Below are positions 1-11,490 of a DNA stretch of 64,000 nt, one piece after another; positions within the stretch are counted from its first letter, which is position 1, and each line of letters opens with the position of its first letter. The notes beneath the pieces are model-generated. The model searched no databases, had not been told where the DNA came from, and worked only from the letters and a program-made list of their open reading frames with translations. Where the stretch lies: assembly GCF_024679095.1 (NCBI RefSeq), contig NC_066567.1, positions 10,384,657 to 10,448,656 of the forward strand, written 5' to 3'. Origin of the DNA: Eriocheir sinensis (lineage: Eukaryota > Arthropoda > Malacostraca > Decapoda > Varunidae). The position numbers and the translations under genes are program-made.

Positions 1-3000
1 CGTGTGTCGCGTTCTACTGCGTGTATGGCGGGCCACGTGCCAGGCCCTGACTTCACCGAACTCCTCTCCTGGCCAACGACGAACCCACCTTCATCGGGGC
101 GATTAACGCCCACCATGAAAGGTGGGGGAGCAGGGGGAGGAACCGCGCCGGGCGCCACCTTGCCGCGGCCTTGGAGGACGTGCCTGGAGTCGCTCTCCTC
201 AACACCGGGGTGCCCACGCACGAGGCTGGTGGCATTTTGGACCTCAGCTTTGTCTCGCAGCCGCTTGCAGTCGGTGCAACGTGGGCCCTCCACGCGCACC
301 TCGCGAGCATATTTCGCCTCCGTTGTTGCCTCCCTGTCCCATGCAGCCGCACGTGTTACCATAGCGGCCTCCGCGCTGGAACCTGCGCCGGGCTGACTTC
401 AACCTCAGGATTCTGCGGGGCCGTCGCCCGTCGTCTGGCCGCCACCATCCGGCCTGACGACCTCGAGGCGACGGACGCGCGCCTGGTTGACGCCTTCACA
501 GCGGCGGCTGATGAGGCGATCCTCATCCGGCCTGTGGCGGTGTCACACCGCGATAGGTGGTACTACACCGAGGGAGGTGAGGGAGGCGAACCACCGGGTC
601 AGCCAGGCCACCGCAAGCTCCAGCAGGAGAGTGAGAACACGAGGCGACGGCGGGCCTTGCTGCGCGCTGCTGTCCGTCGCGCCAGAGACCGCCGACCGGG
701 TGCAGGAGAGCACTGGTTGGCGTGGTGCGGGGGACTTCACGGCTGCGCGTCATTGCGGTCCTCTGGCGAAAGCTGAGGGCCGTCGCGAAAGGTGCGGTGA
801 CGCCCTGCATTACACCCACAGCCCCAGGTCAAAGGCGGAGCGGCTTATTACCACCTTCTCTCTCCGTGCCGCTTCCGCCCGACTTCCGGCCCACCGCGCC
901 CTGCTGAGAGAGAGGGCAAATCCAGGAAACAGCCGCCTTCAGGGAGGCCTGCCTGCAGGCGCATACCGCTGATGCGCCGATGGAGATGTGGGAGCTGGGC
1001 GGGCCATCCCCCAGGAAGGACACACTGCCACCGGGTGGACGGGATCCCCTATCTTTCATGGCGCACGCCAGGCCGGACATGCAGGCGGAGGTGCTGGCAC
1101 TTTACAACCGATCCGCAGGCTCGGGCGCTGCCAGCCTTCTTGAGCTGGCCACCATCGTCCCCATCCCCAAGAGTGGAGGTGGGCTCCAACATCGCCCGAT
1201 CTCCCTCCTCAGCTGCCCTCCAGCAAGTGTATGGAGAGTCCTCCTTCCGCGCCTTCAGTGGGGCGATGGGCCCCTCCATCACCACCTCTTTGCTTTCCGC
1301 CGGGGCGCAGGCACCAGGGACTGCATCTCCACCCTCCTCTCTGGTGTCCTGGGGAGACAGGCGGTGGTGGTCTTTCTCGACCTTGAGAAGGCTTTGAGCT
1401 CGCCTCAGCCCCGCCATATCGCCATTCTGGCTGAAAAGGGCGTCCAGGGGAGGCATGGGTGGCCATTATCTTGAGGGACGGAAGCGGCCGTCCGATTTCA
1501 GGGCTACACGTCCGCGATAGAGACGTTTCGAGAATGGCACGCCTCAGGGTGGGGTCCTGAGCCCGTGCTGTTCAATCTGCTCGTCGAGAAGTTAGCATCC
1601 TTCCGACGAGCAGAAACGCCAGAAAGCTGTAAAGTCCTGTCGTATGCGGACGATGTAGGCCATGGTGGTGTCAGGCCCCAACCACGTTGCCTGCGCCGCC
1701 AGCTCCTCCGCCGGCTGACCCAGACGTGTGCCGCCCTACGGCTGGGTCGTCAACAGGGCCAAGACAAAGGGCCATGGCCTTCGCCACCGCCACCTTCCTG
1801 AGCCCTTCGACCTCGAAGATACGCCAGTGCCGTGCAGGTGCACTCGTACAAGTTCCTCAGGGTCACGATTGACTCAGTCTGTCCTTCGCCCGCACATTGC
1901 CAGCGTGCGGGAGGTGCAACGGCACCGCACTAACGTGATGAGGACCCTTGCCAGAACAGCGGGGGCTGGGGACAAGGTCCTGCGGACGTTTTACGTACAG
2001 GGCGTGCGGTCCTGTATCGATTACGGGACGCCGTGCCTGCTGACGGTGGGTCCGGCGGCGCTTCGGCCCCTGGAGACTGCTCGGAACGCCGCCCTCCGCG
2101 TCATCGTCGGCACCCACATGTGGACCAAATGCGTGTGCCTGCGGGCAGAGGCACGCGTGTGCAGCGTCGCCGCGAGAGTCGCCCAACTCTCGGTAGGGCA
2201 CCTGGCGGCGCTGCTGAGACGCAAGGGGCGGAAGCTCCGCGCCTCCGTCGGGCAGGCCCTCCTGCAGGCCTCCTCCTGTTCCGCAAGAGGACGTGGGCGA
2301 CTGTGGCGGCTGCCACGTTTCGATCTGGCGGACAGCCTCACGCCCTTGTGACGGCTGTGGACGCCCCCCACCGCCTACGTTGCCGCCCCCGTAGAGCCGC
2401 CTGTCCCTAATAGCCACCTTACGGCCGCTCGCCACGAGAAGGCCCTCCTCACCCCTCAGGGAGCTGGCCAGGAGGCCGCCAGCAGGGAGCGGAAGCAGCG
2501 CGCCCTGGAGCCTCCGTGTACTACACGGACGGCTCCGTCAACCACCAGAACGGGGGCTGTCGGCGCAGCTTTTGTGCGATGGGCTCACCGCGGTATTTCG
2601 TCTGCCAGACGGGTGCTCATCCACCAGGCTGAGCTGGCAGCCATTGGCAGGCTCTGGATCATGCAGTGGAAGGGGTCAGGGCCCTGTTGTGATCCACTGC
2701 GACTCTGTCCCGGCCATACGCTCTCTGCTGCAGGACCCCCCGCACGACAACGTGTCCTCACTTCCATCCTCGCGAGGCTGGCGGAGATGGGGAGGCGGGC
2801 GTCAGTACACGTCAACTGGTTGCCCAGCCACTCGGGTGAGGCGGGCAACGAGGCGGCGGACGGCGCTGCGCACGAGGCAACGCTCCCCTCTGTCACGCGG
2901 CCCGTTGGCAAGCGTGTCACAAGTGAAAGGAGCATGGCCGCACAGACTGCTGCTGGGGTAGTCAAGGAGCTGGAGGAGGCCCTGGCTGCAGGCTCGCCGT

Positions 3001-3300
3001 CCGCGTTTTGGTACGCAGTGGCCAACACCGGCGCCCGCCAGACTCCGAACCTGCCGAGACAGGTGGCATCGAACATCCACTGTCTCCGTCTCTGGTTACA
3101 AGTGTGCATCAGTCCTTGACCCTGACGATCCTGCCCCTGTCGTGTGCCCTCACTGCGAGGAGGAGGTCCTCCAGCCGCTCCTCCACTACCTCCTCGAGTG
3201 CTGTGCGACGCGCCGGCTGCTTCAGAACCAGGAGGGGCTATCGGCGCCAGCCTTGGTGGGGCGCTGGACGACAGGGCGCTTGCTGCCCTAGTGCGGGCGT
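1..3300 (+). pseudogene. LINE ORF2: endonuclease-RT-RNase H remnant
   Basis: Translation is spread over all three forward frames, so the ORF is broken by many small indels. An endonuclease stretch with an NAHH motif lies at about 85-560. RT motifs follow: a PISLLS block near 1195, a VFLDLEKA block near 1370, a TPQGGVLSP-like block near 1540 and the catalytic YADD near 1640. RNase H begins with YYTDGS near 2520, has HCDS near 2695 and ends with an HSGEAGNEAAD block near 2830-2865. A cysteine/histidine-rich tail (CPHC, then HYLLEC) lies near 3145-3200, as is usual at the end of such ORFs. The start lies outside the window. Confidence 0.78.
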
Positions 3301-3622
3301 ATGAGCCGCCCGGGTAGGCTCTGTGTTCTGTATATGTGGGAGTGTTAGAGTGTGTGAGTGTGTGCGTGAATGTGTTTTTTAACGTACAGCTACAGGACGC
3401 CTGGTGTGCCTGTGCCCCAACCCACATAGTGGGAAGGGGCGTTTTCTATCTATGCATGTGCGTACATCGGCGTGTGTGTGTGCGTGTGTATGTATTTAGG
3501 TACATGCACACGTGCGCGCGGCGTGCCGTGTGCGCACATGTATAGCCACAGCCAACACTGCGACGGGCCGTCGCATAAGACAAGGGCCCGTTCCCCCATT
3601 AGGGGGTAAATCTTGATGATGA
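1..3622 (+). mobile_element. I-clade LINE, left-truncated by the window, degenerate
   Basis: Remnant of a non-LTR retrotransposon with endonuclease, reverse transcriptase and a C-terminal RNase H, the architecture of the I superclade. Coding ends near 3300. The 3' UTR contains TG-rich sequence and ends with a GGGGGTAAATC-type box followed by a short GAT repeat and ATGTAA near 3600-3622. The same kind of tail recurs at about 8435-8455 and 8700-8735. Frameshifts make it non-functional. The clade call rests on the RNase H and overall layout, without a phylogeny. Confidence 0.8.
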
Positions 3623-3864
3623 TGTAATAAAGTACGCCACCCCAAGATAAGACCTGAGCTCCGCCCGCACGACTGGGTGCCTTTAACACTCTGCAAAAGC
3701 GGACATGTTGACTCCCCATGGCCCAGGATGGCGAGCACAGCTTGACGACCCACACGATTAGCTCAGCAGCAAGCAAGAGCGACATCGTAACCTCTGCAGG
3801 GCTCTCTACACACAGCCCATCAGTCTGAGCTGGTAAATATAAAACAACAACAACAACTGTAATA
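3623..3864. other. Spacer between two elements, nothing recognised
   Basis: This 240-bp stretch separates the LINE tail from the next transposon end. It has no convincing ORF, repeat or RNA gene. Confidence 0.4.
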
Positions 3865-4143
3865 AAGGCCGGGTCACACGGCGTTTATTTCGGCAATTTT
3901 GATGCCGGTACTTTCACGCCGGTGATTTTGCCTCCGGTGTGGTCACACGACATAGCCGAACAGAGGCGCGTTTGGGCATATATGTAGAGCGGCAGCAGGT
4001 AAAGATTAGTCAGGCAGTTAAATCTTCTTTGATGTCTTGCCGCCAGCTGCCCTTTTGGGGATCTGGGATTCTTTGAAGGGGTGTGTGTAGCTGTGTGTGT
4101 ATTTGTCAGTTTGTGTGTACATATATTTGTGTGTGTGGGTGGG

Positions 4144-4145
<2 letters not shown>

Positions 4146-4229
<84 letters not shown>
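4146..4229. repeat. (CT)n microsatellite
   Basis: Pure dinucleotide run of about 84 bp inside the left part of the TIR transposon. Apparent ORFs through it are low-complexity artefacts. Confidence 0.97.
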
Positions 4230-4238
<9 letters not shown>

Positions 4239-4392
4239 AAAAAAAGTAACAACGTAAAAGTGTATAAAGTCCATTGAAAAGAAGAGAGAGAAGAAGAATA
4301 GGAAAAGGATTAGGGGATTAGAAGGGAAGAGAGGAGGACGAAAAGTATACTCAGTATCGAGAATACAAGACACAAGTTCGTCTTCCTCCATA

Positions 4393-7300
4393 TCGATTTC
4401 AATGTTCACCACCAGCTTTGGCTTTCATCCTCCTTCACTGACCAGCCTGGTGAACAAGCCTACAACTTTGCTCTCCTCAACGACCTAGAGCAGTTGGTTC
4501 AGCACCCTACTGGTATTCCCGACCGTCTTGGAGACAGGCCCAACGTTCTGGACCTCTTCCTTATCTCTAATCCTTCTGCTTACTCTGTCAAACTGTTGTC
4601 TCCGTTGGCCTCCTCCGATCATAACCTTATTTCTGTATCCTGTCCTATCGCTCCTGTACATCCTCTGGACCCGCCGAAGAGGCGATGCTTCTGGCATTTT
4701 GCTTCAGCTCGGTGGGACAACCTGAGTGTACTTTCCATTCCCGTGGAATGATTACTGCTTCCAGGAGAGAGACCCCTCTGTGTGTGCTCAGCGCATCACA
4801 GAGCTGATTGTCTCTGGAATGGAGGCTTACATTCCACGTACTTTCTCTACTCCTCATGCTAAAAAGCCTTGGTTTAATCACGCTTGTTCTCGTGCTATTA
4901 AAGATAGAGAGGCAGCTCACAAAAGGTTCCAGAGCCTTCGAACTCCCACTAACTTTGACCTTTACATTTCAGCCCGGAATCGTGCCAAATCTATTCTCCG
5001 ACTTACCAAAACTTCTTTTATTAATAGAAAATGTCAACACCTTGCTTCTTCTAATTCTTCCCGTGACTTCTGGCAACTAATAAAAATATCTCCTCGAATT
5101 TCACTTCTTCCTCTTTCCTCTCTCCTTAACCCTGACGGCAGCACCGCCGTCTTATCTATCTCTAAGGCTGAACTCTTCGCTCAAACTTTCTGTAAGAACT
5201 CCACCCTGGACGATTCTGGGCATATTCCTCCTACTCATCCCCCCTCTGACTCCTTTATGCCTGTTATTAAGATTCTTCCAAATGATGTTTTCTATGCCCT
5301 CTCTGGCCTCAACTCTCAGAAGCCTTATCGACCTGATTGAGTGCCTCCTATCGTCCATAAAAACTGTGCTTCAGTGCTGACGCCCTTCTTGGTCAAACTC
5401 TTGTGTCTCTGTTTTTCAACATCCATCTTACCTTCCTGCTGGAAGTATGCCTTTGTACGTACAGCCTGTGCCTAAGAAGGGTGACCGTTCCAATCCCTCA
5501 AAATACCGCCATATAGCTTTACTTTCCTGTCTATCTAAAGCTTTTGAATCAATCCTTAACCGGAAGATTTAAAAGCACCTTTCCACTTCTAACCTTCTAT
5601 CTGATCGCCAGTATGGATTCCGCAAGGCGTTCTACTGGCGATCTTCTTCTTTCTCTTAACTGACTCTTGGTCATCCTCTCTTACGGCCGTATTCTCAGTG
5701 AATCTCTTCCCTTCACGCGAGGAAACAAGGCTTCGTGGACCAAACGGTATTCTCAGTGAAGAGGAATGTCTTTGATGCAGCGCGAAGCGGCACGAGCGGG
5801 AAAAATGAACTAATTTCCTCTCTTGACGAAGAGGAGGTGAAGGCCCGCTCTTCGCTAATATCTTCGCACATTTAATGCTTTATTACAACATTTTTCCATG
5901 TTGCTGTATTATTAATTGGGTATAAGAACAATTTAAGTTTTCTAGGCCTTATATAAAAATAATACAATGCGAGAAACAATATTTTCTGTTTATTCAAGAC
6001 TTCACGGTTCCTATGATAATTTAAGCCAACACTGGAACACACCTCTCAAGCAGCCCGCCCTTTAGTCTCAACTATTCACAACAGTTATCTTTTTTGAGCG
6101 TTTGTAGGGCGGCACTTCAACCATAAGCATGCATTAAGATTGCTGGGATGAATTTTAAAGTGACGGACTAACAGGCTTTCTCCGGGCGCTTGTTTCTGAA
6201 GTCTGTATGAATATGTGGTGGTATTTGGTACTCCGTGCTGGGCTTACCACAGCCAATCTCCAAACTCGTGACGTCACCTGTGGGTGGAGCAGCAAAGCTC
6301 AGCAATATAGATGATACCATTTTCCACCCACTGATAGAAGCTCTAAAGCTAGTTAAAAATATATTTACAAGTGAGAAATAACGAAGGGAAAAAGAGATGT
6401 CTCATGGAACAGGAGGAAAATAAAGAAAATAAAAGCAGTTTATTCTAACGAGGTCTCCTAAGCTCCGCCCACAGGTAACGGGATGATATGAAAGCGAAGC
6501 AAACATAGCCACGGGTACCAACCAATTAAATGCATCAATGTAAAATTTCTGCTATATATAATGTATGTCACTGTATCAAGCACTGTTTACATAAATATTA
6601 GTCACACTATATAATCCATTATATAAATGTACCTAAATTGCATTAAGGTTTCGGTTTTCAACGTTTGTTTGATTTGCAGTAGTACCAACACTACACGGAA
6701 AGATTGTTTCGAAGGTTAGGAACTGGGCATACCCTTCAACGGAAACACACTCTCTAAGAGACGCTTCGACGAAGAGGGAAGAGCTTCACTGAGAATATGG
6801 CCGTTAGCCGTTTCGGTGAAACTTTCTCTGTTGCGTTAGACATATCGAAAGCCTTCGATAGAGTCTGGCATCAGTCTTTGCTTTCTAAACTGCCCTCTTT
6901 CGGATTCTATCCCTCTCTCTGTTCCTTTATCTCCAGTTTCCTTTCCGGCCGTTCTATCTCTGCGGTGATAGACGGTCACTGCTCTTCCCTTAAACCTATC
7001 AACAGTGGCGTTCCACAGGGCTCTGCCCTATCACTCACTCTCTTCCTGTTATTCATCAATGATCTTCTTTCCATAACAAACTGTCCTGTCCACTCATACG
7101 CCGACGACTCCACTCTGCATTATTCAACTTCTTTCAATAGAAGACCATCACAACAGGAAGTACACGACTCCAGACTGGAGGCTGCAGAACGCTTAACCTC
7201 AGACCTTGCTATCATTTCCGATTGGGGCAGAAGGAACCTTGTGTCCTTCAATGCCTCAAACATCCTATCCTAAACATCCTCGGTCTATCCTTAACTCAAA

Positions 7301-7800
7301 ATCTCAACTGGAAACTTCATATCCCCTCTCTTGCTAAATCAGCTTCCTCGAGGTTGGACCTTCTGTATTGTCTCCGCCAGTTCTTCTTCCCAGCGCAGTT
7401 GCTATCCATATACAGGGGCCATATACAGGAGCCCTCGTATGGAGTATGCATCTCACGTGTGGGGAGGCTCCACTCACACAGCTCTCTTGGACAAAGTGGA
7501 GTCAAAGGCTCTTCGTCTCATCAGCTCTCCTCCTACTGATAGCCTTCTACCTCTTAAATTCCGCCGCCGTGTTGCCTCTTTCTATCTTCTATTGTTATTT
7601 TCATGTTGACTGCTCTTCTGAACTTGCTAACTGCATGCCTCCCCCCCTCCAGCGGCCCCGCTGCACTCGACTTTCTACTCATGCTCATCCCTATACTGTC
7701 CAAACCCCTTATGCAAGAGTTAACCAGCATCTTCACTCTTTCATCCCTCACGCTGGTAAACTCTTCCTTCATCTGTATTTCCTCCTGCCTACGACGTGAA
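4393..7800 (+). pseudogene. LINE-A ORF2 remnant (endonuclease end and RT)
   Basis: The endonuclease remnant starts with a degraded DFNVHH motif near 4400 and continues through the block at 4494-4750. The linker and early RT run from 4726 to about 5680 and include a [10 protein letters not shown] block near 5530. After the MITE, RT resumes at 6797 with [13 protein letters not shown], then the GVPQGSALS block near 7010 and the catalytic YADDS near 7098. The thumb and C-terminal part run to about 7800 across frameshifts. Stops and shifts near 5340, 5460, 5570 and 7270 show it is dead. The copy at 60.7-63.5 kb gives the collinear sequence. Confidence 0.8.
5684..6803. mobile_element. 1.1-kb MITE with TTA duplication inside LINE-A
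   Basis: Both ends carry CGGCCGTATTCTCAGTGAA-type terminal inverted repeats (left 5684-5712, right about 6775-6803), flanked by TTA at 5681-5683 and 6804-6806. The LINE-A copy near 61660 has the unoccupied site with a single TTA between the same coding sequences, which fixes the boundaries. A 3-bp TTA duplication is typical of PIF/Harbinger. A further copy of the TATTCTCAGTGAAG motif lies internally near 5747. No transposase was found, so the element is non-autonomous. Confidence 0.88.
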
Positions 7801-8069
7801 CTCTTTCAAGAGGAGGGTATCAGGACACCTCTCCTCCCGAAATTTATCTTTCTTTCGGCCACCTCTTTTAATTCTTTTTTGGGAGCAGCGAGTAGCGGAC
7901 TTTTTTTATTATTGTTTTCTTTTTTGTGTGCCCTTAAGCTGCCTCCTTTGTTGTAAAAAAAAAAAAAATCGAGAACACAAAAGACTTGCCGGTGCCGCCG
8001 ATGGCAAAATTCTCGAGATCGATGTTAAAACTGCCGAAATAAACGCTCGTGTGACCCGGCCTTTAAGTG

Positions 8070-8735
8070 TAAGGCGGCAGTGGCACGCCAGCCCAGGGCC
8101 CATTGAATTATATTGGTTCAATGGGCCCTGCGCCAGCCCTCCGTGGGCGAGCAGCCGGGTGGCCCTTCTGAGGCGGCGAGGTTGACCCGCTTGGTCATCC
8201 TCGCTTTGGGCTCCCCCGCTGCAGTCAAGTTGACTGGTCGGTTGCTCGCCCGTGTACTGCTACGGGCTGCTACTGGGCGCCTGCCCGGGGGGCCTCCGTC
8301 GCTGCTCGACGGTTGTTACCCGTGTCTGTAGCGGCGGCGGAGGCCTCCCCCATCCCCGTCACGAGTTGTTAATTGCTCGTTCCCTCTTACAGGGCCGCCT
8401 TTAGGCCTAAGGCCCTGTCCTATTAAGGGTGAATCTTTAAAGGAAGGAAGGATGTAAGGCGGCAGAGACACGCCAGCCCTCCTCGGGTGAGCAGCTCGGT
8501 CCGCCGGTTAAGTTGACTGTCTGGCTGCTCACCTGGGTCCTGCTACGGGCTACTACTGGGCGCCTGCCCGGGGGGCCCGTGTCTCCGTCGCTGCTCGCCG
8601 GCTGATACCCGTGACTTTGGCGGCGGCAGGCGTCCCTACCCGCCGAGAATTGAATAGCTCGCCCCCCTTACAAGGCCGCCTTTGAGCAAGGCCCTGTCCC
8701 TTATTAAAGGGTAAATCCTTACGACGACGATGTAA
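8070..8735 (+). repeat. Two tandem SINE-like units with LINE-like tails
   Basis: Unit 1 (about 8070-8453) and unit 2 (about 8454-8735) both start GGCGGCAG and share blocks around TGCTACGGGCT and GGGCGCCTGCCCGGGG. Both finish with a GGGT(A/G)AATC box, a short purine or GAC repeat and GATGTAA. The tail resembles the 3' end of the I-clade LINE at 3590-3622, so these may be SINEs, or 3' fragments, mobilised by that LINE. No clear A or B box was identified. Confidence 0.55.
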
Positions 8736-8856
8736 GGCGGCCTCACTCCACCTCATCTTCAACTCCAGGTAAGCCAGCCTCCGTTACTCAATGAATTACC
8801 GCCCCCCCCCCTTACCCCAGTGAACCATTCCTCCCCCATCTCCCCAATGTATTATT

Positions 8857-9620
8857 CCCTTTTTTTTTTTTTCTTTACAGCAGAGGAGTCAGTTCAAGGG
8901 CATAAAAAAAGGAAATAAATGTGAAAAAAAGCCCGCTACTCACTGCTCTTTAAAAGAGTTAGAGGAGTGGCCGAAAGATAGGTCAATATCGGGAGGAGAG
9001 GTGTCCTGATACTCTCCTCTTGAAAGAGTTCAAGTAGTAGGCAGGAGGAAATACAGATGAAGGAAGATTGTTCCAGAGTTTACCAGCGTGAGGGATGAAA
9101 GTGAAGATGCTGGTTAACTCTTTCGAAATGCATTTGGACAGTACTGGGATAAGCTTGAGTTGAAAGGCGTGTGTGGCGAGGCCGCAGGAGGGGGAGGCAT
9201 GTAGTTAGCAAGTTCAGAAGAGCAGTCACCATGAAATATCGATAGAAGATAGAGAGCAATATGGCGGCGAAATTTAAGAGGTAGAAGACTATCAGTAAGA
9301 GGAGGAGAGCTGATGAGACGAAGAGCCTTAGGACCATATTCTCCAACGCCTCGCCGCTTACACACTCACATTTGACAGGGTTTTGAAGGGTATTGGTATT
9401 TCCAGAGGTACATTTATGACCCTGTTGGTAGTTTGACCCTTTTCTGTACCTTAAACGTGAAAAACACCCATGAAAACCCGATTAAACTCCATTTTAGCCT
9501 TTGGAAATATATGACGAGAGGTGGAAGCGTCTGAGAATACCGATCTTAGACTCCACTCTATCGAAGAGAGCTGTGTGAGTGGAGCCCCTCCACACGCGGG
9601 ATGCATACTCCATCATACTC
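8857..9620 (-). mobile_element. 5'-truncated LINE-A copy with a MITE insertion
   Basis: The poly(T) at about 8858-8873 is the antisense poly(A). Beyond it the 3' UTR and the C-terminal coding end of LINE-A read on the minus strand, for example the block just past 9240 matching 60820. The copy is interrupted by a 215-bp MITE at 9331-9545 and fades near 9620. A short flanking motif, CTCACTCC(A/G)CCTCATCTTCAAC, occurs on both sides (about 8745 and 9667), too far out to be a simple TSD. Confidence 0.75.
9331..9545. mobile_element. 215-bp MITE, TTA duplication, same family as 5684-6803
   Basis: The ends GGACCATATTCTCCAACGC (left) and GCGTCTGAGAATACCGATC (right) are imperfect inverted repeats. They share the TATTCTC core with the MITE at 5684. 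TTA flanks both sides (9328-9330 and 9546-9548), and the other LINE-A copies have one TTA at this point (…CCTTAGACTCC… type). It is non-coding. Confidence 0.78.
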
Positions 9621-9719
9621 CATATCATAATGATAAATATCTAGTGACGAATAATTACATGCCTCTCACTCCGCCTCATCTTCAACCCCAGGCCCGTGCT
9701 TGCCCTGCAACGTGACTCC

Positions 9720-9721
<2 letters not shown>

Positions 9722-9787
<66 letters not shown>
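9722..9787. repeat. (AC)n microsatellite
   Basis: Dinucleotide run of about 66 bp with one CG interruption. Confidence 0.97.
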
Positions 9788-9788
<1 letters not shown>

Positions 9789-9810
9789 CCTAAACGCCCC
9801 TCACCCCAAT

Positions 9811-9901
9811 TTTTTTGTTTTTTTTTTTTTTTTTTTTTTTTTACGTTGCTGCCTGTTGCGCCGGTAGGCATCTTCCCGGCGGGGCCTGATGGTCGGCCCA
9901 T
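9811..9901 (-). mobile_element. SINE tail fragment
   Basis: The poly(T) near 9823-9841 and the next 60 bp are the reverse complement of the 3' end of the SINE at 34768-35151. The shared blocks are TGGGCCGACCATCAGG and AGATGCCTACCGGCGCA. Only the last part of the SINE is present. Confidence 0.8.
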
Positions 9902-10404
9902 GTAATCGTTTTCTGACTTTTCTCGTCACCTTGGTGCGCGACCATAGGTTCCACTAGGGATTTATTTAAGGTCTATTGTAAGCGTCTTGCTTGGTAAACA
10001 TTGTCACATTAAATTCCTTTATAATTACATTATTAATCTGTTTGTCACTGATCTTGCATTTAGTCTTAAGGTTACGAGTCGATCGGCCCGACGACACACG
10101 GGAAACAGTGCTCACGCCCTCTGCTCTAATAAGTGTTCACGCTACCTCAAGAGTTTTTTCCCGTCTCTCACCAGGCATGGTTGAGTGTAGTCATCAGTCT
10201 AGTTTTCAGTTCATTATCCTATTTTCTCACCATTGAGCGGGGGTTTCGACCCTCATCGTGGAGCGGTGGCAGTCTCTACCTTCGTTCACACTCAAGCACG
10301 CGGGTCTTAATCAGTTCAAGTATCATCAAATAAACTTGTTCATTCAGTCAAATAAGAAAGAGCGAAGAACGCCCCCATCAGATCCCGGGGCATTACATTT
10401 CCCC

Positions 10405-10630
10405 CTGACAGGTCCTGGATATATGCAAGACTCTAGTAATGGTGTGAAGGGGACAATAATTCTACAAGGGGACAGTGTTTCCTCCCTGACAGGTCCAGGA
10501 AGTATACAAGACATTAATAATGGTGTGAAAGGGACAATGCTTCTACAAGGGGACAGTGTTTCCTCCCTGACAGGTCCTGGAAATATGCAAGACTCTAGTA
10601 ATGGTGTGAAGAGACAATGCTTCTTCAGGT
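10405..10630. repeat. 81-bp minisatellite, about 2.7 units
   Basis: Units starting CTGACAGGTCC lie near 10405, 10486 and 10567, 81 bp apart. Because 81 is a multiple of three, the array stays open in several frames on both strands and creates long artefactual ORFs. No independent coding support was seen. Confidence 0.85.
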
Positions 10631-11053
10631 CCAGGAAACATTCGCCTGTAGTGAATATGTATAAAGGGAAGGAAGTCATGTATATGCAGTGGTGTAGACT
10701 TTTTAAGAGGTGCATGTGGTGTGTCAGGATGAGATGGAAAAAGGGAGGGAGGATATATAGGAGTGTGTTCTGGAATGGCTGGGATGACCGTGGAAAAGAG
10801 TTAGAGAGCTTCCATCCTGTGGCTAAGGTTGTGGCATCCTCTTCCTCTGTCTCTCTATCTATCTGTATCCATGTATCTATCTCCCTTCTCTTCCTCCTGA
10901 TCCAATCTTTTCTCTATCCCTATTTATGTACTTCCTCTCTATCTATTTATATGTATCTGTCTGTGTACTTCCCTTCCTTCCTCTCACTCTTGTTTCATCT
11001 CAGTCTTTCTGTATTTATCTATCTATACTTACCTCCATTTACCTTACTCCTAT

Positions 11054-11057
<4 letters not shown>

Positions 11058-11145
<88 letters not shown>
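11058..11145. repeat. (CT)n microsatellite
   Basis: Pure CT run of about 88 bp, preceded by imperfect CTAT-rich sequence from about 10850. Confidence 0.97.
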
Positions 11146-11150
<5 letters not shown>

Positions 11151-11290
11151 ATATCCATATGTCTATCAATCACTTCCCTCCCCGTCTGCTGCTCTTATTT
11201 CATCTCTTAGTGTCCACATCTTTTTACTTCCCTCTGTTCATTCCTCCTACTGTTATGTCATCCCCCCACTCCCCTCCCCCTGCACAGCAC

Positions 11291-11490
11291 CTTGGTGTTG
11301 GGGTCCGCGCCGGCCTCCAGCAGGGCGGTCACCAGCTTGGGGAAGTTGTTCTTGGCTGTGAGGTGCAGGGCGGTGTAGATCGACCAAGGGAAGGATTTGT
11401 TGAAGGTCTCTTTGGAGAGGTGCCTTAGGGCGTTGCGTAGCCTGGCCTCGTCGCCTGTGAAGGGTTGGAGCGAGTTCAGCTTTACTTTGT
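11291..11490 (-). CDS. Host exon encoding an ankyrin repeat
   Basis: On the minus strand this 200-bp segment is open in one frame and contains an ankyrin-repeat core: YTALHLTAKNNF, then LVTALLEAGADPNTK. That is the usual TALH, helix, LLxxGADPN pattern. An AG acceptor (TACAG) precedes it and AAG/GTGCTG follows as donor. The acceptor's pyrimidine tract is weak. It begins with two bases that complete a codon, matching the phase-1 end of the duplicated exons at 17938 and 18959, and it ends in phase 0. Third positions are strongly G/C, unlike the flanking repeats. It is probably the third coding exon of the gene starting at 19916; exons beyond 11291 were not identified. The number and position of ankyrin repeats would suit many families, such as TRPA-like channels or regulatory proteins, and I do not assign one. 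Confidence 0.68.

Larger units (their letters stand above)
4370..7968 (+). mobile_element. LINE-A (Jockey/CR1-type), 5'-truncated, with TSD
   Basis: A 5'-truncated non-LTR element with part of the endonuclease, the RT domain, a 3' UTR and a poly(A) end at about 7955-7968. ATCGAGAATACAAGAC (4354-4369) just before it matches ATCGAGAACACAAAAGAC (7969-7986) just after it, an imperfect target-site duplication of about 16-18 bp. It interrupts the TIR transposon 3865-8063. Without the MITE at 5684-6803 it is about 2.5 kb long. Related copies lie at 8857-9620 and 60465-63570, both on the minus strand. Confidence 0.82.
3865..8063. mobile_element. TIR DNA transposon split by a LINE
   Basis: The left end reads AAGGCCGGGTCACACG followed by a GCGTTTATTTCGGCA block. 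The right end (about 8022-8063) is its inverted copy, with a few mismatches over about 40 bp. The ends are flanked by TA, or by TAA if one base is shifted. Without the LINE at 4370-7968 only about 0.6 kb of the element remains, with no transposase, so it is a non-autonomous element. The superfamily is uncertain: Tc1/mariner for a TA duplication or PIF/Harbinger for TAA. Confidence 0.7.

Noticed and set aside
7796..8185. ORF across the LINE-A 3' end into the TIR transposon
   Set aside because: It crosses the poly(A) and the target duplication, so it is a chance frame.
8745..9693. CTCACTCC(A/G)CCTCATCTTCAAC repeats as a LINE target duplication
   Set aside because: The copies lie about 50-110 bp away from the LINE boundaries, so they do not directly flank it.
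10258..11361. Long plus-strand ORF of 367 codons
   Set aside because: It is carried by the 81-bp minisatellite and by CT/TATC simple repeats. Outside them there is no protein-like sequence.
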